From: Prevotella sp. CAG:924
GTDB lineage: Bacteria > Bacteroidota > Bacteroidia > Bacteroidales > Bacteroidaceae
Reading direction: 5' to 3'
Assembly (NCBI GenBank): GCA_000431975.1
Contig: HF988421.1
Span: forward strand, 1-14,754
Length of the DNA: 14,754 bases
Both the position numbers and the translations under genes were made by a program. This document shows, piece after piece, positions 8,048 to 13,838 of this stretch (within the stretch, counting starts at the first letter, position 1; each line of letters begins with the position of its first letter). Below the pieces are notes generated by a model, which was not told the DNA's origin, searched no databases, and was given only the letters and a program-made list of their open reading frames with translations.

Positions 8048-8374
8048 CTTATTGTTATTTTTTTATTGGTTTTCGTTGATCGTATGTGTATAAACACAAA
8101 ATCCCTTACCATCGCAAATCTGATATTGCAACGGATAAGGGTTATACGATTGATATTGCTTGGATTATGTTGCCGACGGGCGGCAGCCCCTGTCGATGGG
8201 GCGGAGAAATGGTCACGCTGGCCGTAGGATCAATTGTCTTGTATGTTATTCTGTTGTTGCCGACGTGACGCTGTAGGGAAGAAGTCCTTTCACAAGGACC
8301 CTAGGATAAATGTATCTTCCTTGATGAACTATTCTTTTTCGATGCCATGTTCTCAAAGAAGTGTCTGTATATTC
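8048..8374 (-). other. Non-coding, hairpin-rich gap between channel and adaptor genes
   Basis: 327 bp without a convincing gene. On the - strand it would be the end of the channel transcript or a long leader of the adaptor mRNA. It holds a 6-bp hairpin at 8284-8299, a GC hairpin GCCCC/GGGGC at 8186-8202, a long imperfect inverted repeat at 8103-8141 (CCCTTA/TAAGGG outer arms, GCAA/TTGC inner arms), and an 11-bp direct repeat TGTTGCCGACG at 8168-8178 and 8255-8265. A -7-like TACATTTA (- strand, 8307-8314) has one mismatch and no -33 partner. I could not identify a promoter for the adaptor gene. Confidence 0.5.
8284..8299 (-). terminator. Possible terminator after the outer-membrane channel gene
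   Basis: Read on the - strand, GTCCTT, a GTGA loop and AAGGAC form a perfect 6-bp stem, followed by the pyrimidine-rich TTCTTCCC. It lies about 75 bp downstream of the channel gene stop. The stem is short and the T tract is broken, so termination may be partial. Confidence 0.4.
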
Positions 8375-9709
8375 TTATTTGAGCACTCCTGTCTGGTAGA
8401 AGTTAAGGAGGTCGATATTCAGGATGGTGAGGTATTTGGCCTGCAACTCAGCCTGCTGGGCCGTGAGGAGGTTCACCTTACCGGTCATGAGCTCTACGAT
8501 GTTCTTCAGACCGAGGTCAAACTGCTCGCTGAGGAGCTCGTAGCTGGCTTGGTTGCTTTCCACGTTTTTCTTGGCAGCCTTGAACTGGTCCTGGTTGTTC
8601 TCCGCCTGAAGCCAATAGTTCTCGATGGTAGAGTAGAGGGTGGTGCGTTCGTTCTGAAGATCGAGAAGGGAGCTCTGCTTCGACAGCATGGCTTTGTTGA
8701 CGGCTGTTTTCGTCGACCGGTTGTCGAAGATGGGGATGGAGAGGGTCAGACCGGCACCCATGGTGAAGTTGGTCTTCATCTGGTTACCCCACGTGCGGTC
8801 GTTCATGGAAGTGGTGGAGGTGCTGGCTGCAGCATTGGCCGACAGTGTAGGCATCCATCCTGCCTTTGCGATTTTGATGTTCAGATCGCTCTGGTCGATG
8901 GCATTCTGGTAGGCCTTGATCTCCGGACGGTTCTCCAGTGCTGCCTCATAGACGCTGTTGAGGGCGGGGATGGCACGGAGTGCCAGTTCGTCGGACGATT
9001 CGGGGACAACGATGTCGAAATCCTCATTGGTGAGCTCCAGTATCTGTTTCAGCTGGCGCTTGTAGTCTTTCACCTGTGTCTGTGCTGAGACAATGTTATA
9101 TTCATCTTGTGCACGCTGGGCGGTGAGTTGTGCCAGGTCGGCCTTGCTCATCTTGCCTACCTTATACATTTCCATTCCCCGCTGCTCATTCTTCTGCGAG
9201 GCTTTCAGACTCTCCTGATTCACCTTCACGGCTTCTGTGAGGTAGAGGATCTGGACATAGTACTGTACGATCTGTTCCTGGATGGTGCGGGCCTGCGAGG
9301 CAGAGTCGAGGGCAGCGCGCTCTTCGGCGAGTTTGTTCAGCTTCACCGTGTTGTGGTTCTTGTTGCCGTCCCAGACTGTCCACTGTGCTCCGATGCTGTA
9401 GGAGCCGTTATAGTAGGTCTTGTCGATGGACACACGTGAATATCCGTCAGATCCCACACCACTTTCTACCCATGGAGTGTAGCCGAAGCTCTGGCTGGTT
9501 GAGGCACTGAGTGAGGGCAACAGGGCAGCTTTTGATCCCAACACATCCTCATGGGCGCTCTGACGCTGGATCGTCAGTTTGTTGAGCTGGATGTTGTTCT
9601 GCAGTGCATAGTCAATGCATTCCTTAAGCGTCCAGCTCTTGGCCTGCGATGAGAGAGGCAGCGCAACGAGCATCCCTGCCCATAGGGCTTTCTTTACTAA
9701 TCTATTCAT
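8375..9709 (-). CDS. TolC-type outer membrane efflux protein
   Basis: A 444-residue outer-membrane channel of the TolC/OEP family. A signal peptide is clear: positive start, hydrophobic 8-20, cleavage after SQA at residue 23. The mature protein opens WTLKECIDYALQNNIQL (26-42), typical of Bacteroidota members. The two-fold internal repeat is visible: AALLPSLSAS (61-70) matches AGWMPTLSAN (283-292), and the beta-strand turns WTVWDGNKN (110-118) and LSIPIFDNRSTK (323-334) correspond. Between these lie long alpha-helical coiled-coil segments (about 120-225 and 335-430). Members form trimers that span the outer membrane and reach into the periplasm. It is the first gene of the efflux block in transcription order, but 327 bp separate it from the adaptor gene. 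Confidence 0.94.
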   Translation of the reverse strand: MNRLVKKALWAGMLVALPLSSQAKSWTLKECIDYALQNNIQLNKLTIQRQSAHEDVLGSKAALLPSLSASTSQSFGYTPWVESGVGSDGYSRVSIDKTYYNGSYSIGAQWTVWDGNKNHNTVKLNKLAEERAALDSASQARTIQEQIVQYYVQILYLTEAVKVNQESLKASQKNEQRGMEMYKVGKMSKADLAQLTAQRAQDEYNIVSAQTQVKDYKRQLKQILELTNEDFDIVVPESSDELALRAIPALNSVYEAALENRPEIKAYQNAIDQSDLNIKIAKAGWMPTLSANAAASTSTTSMNDRTWGNQMKTNFTMGAGLTLSIPIFDNRSTKTAVNKAMLSKQSSLLDLQNERTTLYSTIENYWLQAENNQDQFKAAKKNVESNQASYELLSEQFDLGLKNIVELMTGKVNLLTAQQAELQAKYLTILNIDLLNFYQTGVLK

Positions 9710-9917
9710 AACTTTTCAGTTGATATTATTTTAAATTTGTTTGTTTGACGATGGACTTGCTTTAAAAGTTTACCCTATAGGTGTTGTTTTAACAATAATT
9801 TGCAGCGGCGTTTGCATGGTTTTTCATGATTTTTTGGAATTTCAGTAGAGGTATGTGCCTGCTGTCAATGGTATGTTAAGATGCTAATTTACAATAAGTA
9901 AGGCTCTTTTATCATCA
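9710..9917. other. AT-rich intergenic region upstream of the channel gene
   Basis: 208 bp, clearly more AT-rich than the genes around it, with a TTTG run (TTTGTTTGTTTG) close to the channel gene start. It must contain the channel gene promoter unless transcription reads through from the small genes upstream. The best - strand candidate is ATTG and TACCATTG with an 18-bp spacer (9866-9895), a poor match about 150 bp from the start codon. I see no gene or clear terminator. Confidence 0.35.
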
Positions 9918-10121
9918 CTAGGACTGCCGGTTCCAGTCCATTGTCACGTCGCGGAAGGAGCGGACGCCCTCTATATAGTCATGGTAGACGTCGACGGCAT
10001 TGCGTCCGTGCAGGAACTGGCAATGTCCGCAATTGTCACAGTCGGCCAGGCAGCGGAAGGCATGGATGATGAAGTCCAGGCGTTCTGCGCGGGTCGACCG
10101 GCTGATGTCCGGCGGTGTCAT
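9918..10121 (-). CDS. Small four-cysteine protein B (unrecognised family)
   Basis: A 67-residue protein that I do not recognise. Four cysteines are clustered at 24, 28, 31 and 34, the last three in CDNCGHC, followed by YHDYIEG at 46-52 and a charged tail. It is clearly a paralogue of the 73-residue protein encoded just upstream: both share T-R-x-x-R, an A three residues before the first cysteine, C-x2-C-x2-C, and Y-x-D-Y-I-D/E-G, with the last motif at identical residue numbers. Its ATG overlaps the TGA of that gene as ATGA (10118-10121), which implies translational coupling. It has no signal peptide or membrane helix, so it is probably cytoplasmic. The cysteine cluster suggests binding of a metal or iron-sulfur cluster, or thiol chemistry; this is inference only. 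Confidence 0.75.
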   Translation of the reverse strand: MTPPDISRSTRAERLDFIIHAFRCLADCDNCGHCQFLHGRNAVDVYHDYIEGVRSFRDVTMDWNRQS

Positions 10122-10339
10122 CGGCGCTGTCGCCCTGCCATTCGACGACTGTATTCACGGTTGATCTCCCGCAGCTCGCGCTTGCCATCGATGTAGTCTT
10201 TGTAGATGCTGTCGATGGTACCGCCGCCGAGCCAACAACTCGAACAGTTCTCACAACCGCCGGCAATGCCACAGCCGAGGGCCTCGCTGACGATCTGCTG
10301 CCGTTGCTCACGCGTGGTGTCCTTGATGAGAATGCTCAT
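10118..10339 (-). CDS. Small four-cysteine protein A (unrecognised family)
   Basis: A 73-residue protein, the upstream partner of the overlapping pair. Cysteines are at 23, 29, 32 and 35, the last three as CENCSSC, then a glycine run (38-40) and YKDYIDG at 46-52, and an arginine-rich end. AGGA lies 4 bp before the ATG at 10339, an unusually good ribosome-binding site for this genome, which fits a leader gene that drives translation of its coupled partner. There is no signal peptide. Two homologous, in-frame, adjacent small ORFs with conserved cysteines are strong evidence that both are real genes. The gene lies 153 bp after the exported nitroreductase-like gene on the same strand and may share its transcript. 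Function is unknown to me. Confidence 0.78.
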   Translation of the reverse strand: MSILIKDTTREQRQQIVSEALGCGIAGGCENCSSCWLGGGTIDSIYKDYIDGKRELREINREYSRRMAGRQRR

Positions 10340-10492
10340 ATCTTCCTGGTATGTATGGGTATATGTGAATGGATGTGGAAAGGTGGTCCGGCATGCAAGG
10401 GACGGTTAAGCTTTCTGGCCGGAGGTGTCGTTCCGGCCGGAATGCTTCTTCTGTTGCCCGTGGTGTCTCGGGAGAGGCATCCCGGCAGTCTC

Positions 10493-11125
10493 TTATCTTG
10501 CAGGATAGCCGACGGGATGGTTGATGAGCATCAGCCAATTGTCGTCCAGGCCCAGCTCCTGCTTCAGCTGTGCCGTGTCCATCGTCATTCGGGGTACGGT
10601 GACGAGACCGAGCGCCTCACAGGCCAGACAGATGTTTTGCGACACGTAGCCTTGATCGACGGCACCGGCCAGTTGGTTGCGGGTGCTGTTCTGGCCGAAT
10701 TTCTTCATGTTGGCTGCCGTTATGAGGAAGACGGGTGCGTTGGCCATGCTCTTCTGGGTACTGGCTACCGACTCCCGCAGGTCTTTCTTACTGAGTTGCT
10801 TCAGGGTATGGGTGTATGGATCGTAACGATAGGCGCCGCTCTGCATGATGACATATACCTCGACCTCTTGCAGATTCCTGCACGAGGGGACGGTGAGTTT
10901 TTTCTCTTCCTGCCGGTTCACACCTTCAGCTGCCCACAGGAGTGTCGAGAGGGTGGAGGTGCTCAGGGTCTTGTCGGCGAAGGCCCGCTCGGAGTGGCGT
11001 CCGTCGAGAGCCTGCATGAGGGTGGTGGTGCTCGTCTTGTCGGGAGCAGGCAGTTGCATGTCCTGCGCGTAAACGCCGGCAGTGAGCAGGAACGCTGCCG
11101 TCATCGTCATGATTTTCTTCATCAT
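10493..11125 (-). CDS. Exported nitroreductase-superfamily protein (SagB/ThcOx-like)
   Basis: A 210-residue protein with a signal peptide (MMKKIMTMTAAFLLTAGVYA, then QD), so it is probably periplasmic. The mature part has the flavin-dependent nitroreductase layout: RHSERAF (43-49) in the place of the family R-R-S-x-R motif that contacts FMN phosphate, LLWAAEGVNR (62-71), SCRNLQEVEVYV (81-92), AGAVDQGYVSQNICLACEALGL (153-174) and the final INHPVGYP (201-208). The wording is closest to the SagB/ThcOx-type dehydrogenases with signal peptides that are common in Bacteroidota. The true substrate is not known from sequence. Two ATG codons stand in tandem at 11125 and 11122; either could be the start. 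It lies 80 bp after bcp on the same strand with a hairpin between them. Confidence 0.85.
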   Translation of the reverse strand: MMKKIMTMTAAFLLTAGVYAQDMQLPAPDKTSTTTLMQALDGRHSERAFADKTLSTSTLSTLLWAAEGVNRQEEKKLTVPSCRNLQEVEVYVIMQSGAYRYDPYTHTLKQLSKKDLRESVASTQKSMANAPVFLITAANMKKFGQNSTRNQLAGAVDQGYVSQNICLACEALGLVTVPRMTMDTAQLKQELGLDDNWLMLINHPVGYPAR

Positions 11126-11153
11126 ATATGTCGGTTTTTAGGGATAGCAGAGA

Positions 11154-11187
11154 GCGGGGCCATAGGGAAGATCTCTTATGGCCTCGC
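11154..11187 (-). other. Hairpin between bcp and the nitroreductase-like gene
   Basis: GCGGGGCCATA (11154-11164) pairs with TATGGCCTCGC (11177-11187) over 11 bp with one G-T wobble and a 12-nt loop. No T tract follows on either strand, so it is more likely an intercistronic RNA structure (processing or stability) than a terminator. Confidence 0.5.
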
Positions 11188-11205
11188 CATGGTTGTCGTT
11201 TGTAG

Positions 11206-11664
11206 TTATTCTTCGCTAAGTATCTGGGCAGCGTGCTCCTTCACCTTGATGGTCTTCGGACCGATGATTCGGGTGACGACACCGTGCTCATCGGTGATGA
11301 AGGTGGTGCGGAAGATGCCCATGGTCACCTTGCCGTACATCTTTTTCTCACCATAGACGCCCAGTTCGTTGACGAGTGTCTTCTCCGTGTCGCAGATGAG
11401 CGGGAAAGGCAGACTGTACTTCTCGATGAACTTGTGGTGCGACTTGGCATCCTGGGGACTCACACCGACGATGGCATAGCCTTTGTCGAGCAGTGTCTGA
11501 TAGTTGTCACGCAGGTTGCAGGCCTCGTTGGTGCATCCCGGCGTATTGTCGCGCGGGTAGATATACAGTGCCAGTTTCTTTCCTTCAAAATCACTTAGCT
11601 TGATCTCATTGCCGTCCTGGTCCACGCCCAGATTCTCCGGCAGCTTTTGTCCGATTTCTATCAT
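11206..11664 (-). CDS. bcp: Thioredoxin-dependent thiol peroxidase (Bcp/PrxQ)
   Basis: A cytoplasmic peroxiredoxin of 152 residues that reduces hydrogen peroxide and organic hydroperoxides, using thioredoxin as electron donor. The peroxidatic cysteine is C44 in YPRDNTPGCTNEAC and the resolving cysteine is C49, spaced five apart as in E. coli Bcp (C45 and C50). Other family features are the start MIEIGQKLPENLGVDQDG, the stretch VGVSPQDAKSHHKFIEKYSLPFPL and a conserved arginine in FRTTFI. The length is normal. The start at 11664 gives the standard N-terminus. The gene may be the first of a run with the nitroreductase-like gene and the four-cysteine pair. I found no convincing promoter in 11665-11911. 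Confidence 0.96.
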   Translation of the reverse strand: MIEIGQKLPENLGVDQDGNEIKLSDFEGKKLALYIYPRDNTPGCTNEACNLRDNYQTLLDKGYAIVGVSPQDAKSHHKFIEKYSLPFPLICDTEKTLVNELGVYGEKKMYGKVTMGIFRTTFITDEHGVVTRIIGPKTIKVKEHAAQILSEE

Positions 11665-11794
11665 CTTTATTAATGCTTTATAAAGGTTTGTTTACTGTTG
11701 GCCTGAAGAGAAGTGGATATTCTCTGTTTGCAGGTCGGGTGTAAACTTACTGAAAATATTCCAAATATGGGGCTCTCAAGGAGATAAAAAACCT

Positions 11795-11834
11795 AAAAAA
11801 GCCCCGTAAGTGATAGATTGGTCCCTAATCGGGC
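11795..11834 (-). terminator. Possible terminator after the glycosidase gene
   Basis: On the - strand GCCC(G) at 11834-11830 can pair with (C)GGGGC at 11806-11801, with one bulged G and a large loop, and is followed by six T's (11800-11795). The T tract is good but the stem is short. It lies about 80 bp after the glycosidase stop and ahead of bcp. A second, GC-rich inverted repeat (TCCGGC/GCCGGA) near 11879-11904 has no T tract. Confidence 0.35.
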
Positions 11835-11911
11835 AAGCCAATGAAAGGATATTAAAATAGATGTTTGCGCTCTGCTGCCTCCGGCACTGTCATCTTGCGC
11901 CGGATCATCTG

Positions 11912-13708
11912 TCAGCGTTTCACCTCGAAATAGCCCAGCCGGTGGCTGACACCCCGCTTGTTCAGGCTGCGGAGCCAGTAGCAGCCGGGCTTCAGGGAGG
12001 TTATGTCAAGGCGGGAAGAGCCCCGGCATGGGAGCGTGGCAATGACGGTGCCCTGCAGGGTCTCGATGGCATACAGATCTTTGTCGAGGGTGGAGCTGGT
12101 GGCCGGCAGCCGGAGCGTGCGGCCGTCGCAGCTGAGGATGGCAGGTGAGGAGACCGCCGGTTTTGTTTCCGGCCGGACGGCAGGGGCGTGCTTGCCGTCG
12201 GTGGCGGCAGGAGGAGTGGCTGTGTCTATGCTGGCAGGATCGTAATCGCCGACGGGCATCGATTCATTGCCATAGCGGTCCATGCCTGTGACGGCGAAGT
12301 GGAGGCCGTCGGTAGGTGCGATGAGAGAGTCGGCCGGCACGCGGATAGCCACCAGTTGGGAGGCGTCGCGCAGATCGACCGGACCGTCGGGATTGGCATA
12401 TATATTATAATAAGGTGTAGATCCTTTCCAACGCACGATGCCTTCCTTTATGGTGAGGCCGGTGGGGGCGTCCGGCCGGGTGGCGGAGACCCATGTCATT
12501 GCCGGCACGAGGGCGAGGTTGCGGTTGAACTGCTGCACGAAATCTTCGATGCCCTGCGTGTTGTCGGTGAGGAAGCGCCCGCGGAAGAAGGTGTGTCCGA
12601 GTCCTTCGGAACGGAGCACGTACATCTCACGCTCGATGTCCTGCAATGTCCAGCGTCCCTCACGGGGATCGAGAAAATAGATGCCGAGACCGGGAGCGAT
12701 GATGCGGCCGCACGATTGCTCCTGCCAGTCGATGGCGAAGGGAAAGAACTGGTCGCCACGGAAATACATCATCGGGAAGAGCTGGTCCATCAGTCCCGAG
12801 CGGAGCCATCCCTGAGCGTCCTGTGCCACCTTCGTATAGGCATTCCATCCGTGTGACCAGTAGCGGGTGAGGTCGTCAAATTTTCCGACGGGCGAGCAGC
12901 TCATCTTCACCCAGGGCTTGAGTGCTTTCACACGGTCGTGTACGGCACGGACGATCCGTGTGATGTTGTTGCGTGCCTGATCGAGGGGCACGCGGATCTT
13001 CCATTGCTCCGGATAGCGGATATAGTCGAGGTGGATGCCGTCGACATCGTAACGGCGGACGATGTCTTCACAGAATTCGGCGATATACCGGGCTGTGCGC
13101 GGATCCTCGGGATTCATGTATCCGTCGGGACCGATCTTGCGGATGAGGCCGGGATACTTCTTTCTCAGTTGTGCGCAGCCCAGCGCGTTCCATTTTCCCA
13201 CGGGCAGGCTCACCACCCAGGCTTGCAGCTCCATGCCGCGCCGATGACACTCCTCGATGGCAAACTGGAGGGCATCGTAGCCCGGAGTCTTGCCCGGTAC
13301 ACCACTGAGACAGCCGTCCCAAGGCTCCATGGCGGAGGGGAAGATCGTGGTGGCGCGGATGCGGGTCTGGAGCAACACGGTGTTGATGCCGTCGCGCTGG
13401 TATTGATCGAGTATCCGGCAGAGCTCCTCCTTCTGCTTACGGATGGCATGTTCGTTGCCATGAGTACCTGTATAAGAGTGCGGCCAGTCGAGCCCGCCGA
13501 TGGTGGTCAGCCATACGGCACGCACCTCCCGTTTGGGCGACGGCGTGTCAAGAAGTGAATTGGCCGGCAGCAGGCTGGGAAGGCATAGGGCAAGAAGGGT
13601 CAGCAGTATCTTGACCACAGTCTTCCGATGGCTTTTCCGCAGCTGACGGGTAGACGGAGGGGTCGTTAGCTGTAATGGTTGATATTTATTTTGTCCTTTA
13701 TTTCTCAT
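11912..13708 (-). CDS. Exported GHL10-type glycoside hydrolase with probable T9SS sorting domain
   Basis: A 598-residue protein of the glycosyl-hydrolase-like GHL10 (DUF187) family, whose E. coli member DigH cleaves denuded peptidoglycan glycan strands. A basic N-terminus of about 30 residues leads to a hydrophobic signal segment (32-49). The TIM-barrel domain begins REVRAVWLTTIGGLDWP (60-76) and contains NTVLLQTRIRATTIFPSAMEPW (109-130), GYDALQFAIEECHRRGMELQAW (143-164), DGIHLDYIRYP (223-233, with the probable catalytic-site acid D228), SCSPVGKFD (270-278) and LFPMMYFRGDQ (310-320). From about 410 a fibronectin-III-like domain follows, then a P/A/T-rich linker (488-521). The final 75 residues end LDITSLKPGCYWLR...GYFEVKR, resembling the T9SS type A sorting signal. 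Peptidoglycan or another glycan could be the substrate. The ATG at 13708 follows a duplicated start region; a GTG at codon 31 would give a shorter signal peptide. Confidence 0.88.
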   Translation of the reverse strand: MRNKGQNKYQPLQLTTPPSTRQLRKSHRKTVVKILLTLLALCLPSLLPANSLLDTPSPKREVRAVWLTTIGGLDWPHSYTGTHGNEHAIRKQKEELCRILDQYQRDGINTVLLQTRIRATTIFPSAMEPWDGCLSGVPGKTPGYDALQFAIEECHRRGMELQAWVVSLPVGKWNALGCAQLRKKYPGLIRKIGPDGYMNPEDPRTARYIAEFCEDIVRRYDVDGIHLDYIRYPEQWKIRVPLDQARNNITRIVRAVHDRVKALKPWVKMSCSPVGKFDDLTRYWSHGWNAYTKVAQDAQGWLRSGLMDQLFPMMYFRGDQFFPFAIDWQEQSCGRIIAPGLGIYFLDPREGRWTLQDIEREMYVLRSEGLGHTFFRGRFLTDNTQGIEDFVQQFNRNLALVPAMTWVSATRPDAPTGLTIKEGIVRWKGSTPYYNIYANPDGPVDLRDASQLVAIRVPADSLIAPTDGLHFAVTGMDRYGNESMPVGDYDPASIDTATPPAATDGKHAPAVRPETKPAVSSPAILSCDGRTLRLPATSSTLDKDLYAIETLQGTVIATLPCRGSSRLDITSLKPGCYWLRSLNKRGVSHRLGYFEVKR

Positions 13709-13760
13709 TATTTTTCAATTTTGTCGGCAAATCTCATTATTTTCTGATTTTGTCCACAAA
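13703..13760. repeat. Contiguous 29-bp tandem duplication over the glycosidase start region
   Basis: Two abutting 29-bp copies, 13703-13731 and 13732-13760, agree at 24 of 29 positions: both begin TCTCATTATTTT, share ATTTTGTC and end CAAA. On the - strand each unit carries AATAATGAGA, so the start-codon context of the glycosidase gene is present twice. An additional ATTTTGTC at 13688-13695 lies inside the coding region, 30 bp from the next copy. Confidence 0.8.
13708..13737 (-). CDS. Possible nine-codon leader ORF
   Basis: The upstream repeat copy supplies an ATG at 13737 that opens a nine-codon frame (MRFADKIEK) ending in TAA; the last A of the stop is the first base of the glycosidase ATG (TAATG). 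It is out of frame with the main gene and would start about 13 nt after the predicted transcription start. It could be a by-product of the duplication or a translated leader that modulates initiation. Nothing shows that it is expressed. Confidence 0.3.
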   Translation of the reverse strand: MRFADKIEK

Positions 13761-13788
13761 GGTACGGTTATATTTTTTGTTTTCCGAA
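13757..13788 (-). promoter_or_regulatory. Promoter of the glycosidase gene
   Basis: On the - strand TACCTTTG (13764-13757) matches the -7 element TAnnTTTG exactly. TTCG (13788-13785), 20 bp upstream, is a three-of-four match to the -33 TTTG. Transcription should begin around 13750, about 40 nt before the ATG at 13708. Confidence 0.65.
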
Positions 13789-13805
13789 TTATTATCGTAC
13801 ATTTG
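13776..13805 (+). promoter_or_regulatory. cstA promoter, interlocked with the divergent promoter
   Basis: TTTG at 13776-13779 and TACATTTG at 13798-13805 are exact matches to the Bacteroidota -33 and -7 elements with an 18-bp spacer. The predicted start near 13811 leaves about 28 nt before the ATG at 13839, with AAGGA 10 bp upstream of that ATG. The element lies within the span of the - strand promoter of the glycosidase gene. Confidence 0.75.
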
Positions 13806-13809
13806 CATG

Positions 13810-13822
13810 AAGTTTTAAACTT
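13810..13822. promoter_or_regulatory. Perfect 13-bp palindrome at the predicted cstA transcription start
   Basis: AAGTTT, a central T and AAACTT form a perfect interrupted palindrome beginning five bases after the -7 element. Its position at or just past +1 would suit an operator, but AT-rich palindromes of this size also occur by chance. Confidence 0.35.
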
Positions 13823-13838
13823 AAAGGACGGATTAGTA

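Noticed and set aside
8086..8268. 60-codon + strand ORF in the non-coding gap
   Set aside because: It has no ribosome-binding site or promoter and the composition is not protein-like. A longer + strand frame (8234-9088) is mostly antisense to the channel gene.
10417..10438. GGCCGGA/TCCGGCC inverted repeat as a terminator between the nitroreductase-like gene and the four-cysteine pair
   Set aside because: No T tract follows on either strand, and GC-rich 7-bp inverted repeats are expected by chance here.
10115..11356. Open frame of 413 codons on the + strand
   Set aside because: It runs antisense across bcp, the nitroreductase-like gene and the four-cysteine pair, all of which show conserved motifs on the - strand. 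It is a by-product of GC-rich codon use.
13703..13760. 29-bp repeats as a CRISPR remnant
   Set aside because: The copies abut without spacers, are AT-rich, imperfect and only two, and no cas genes are present.
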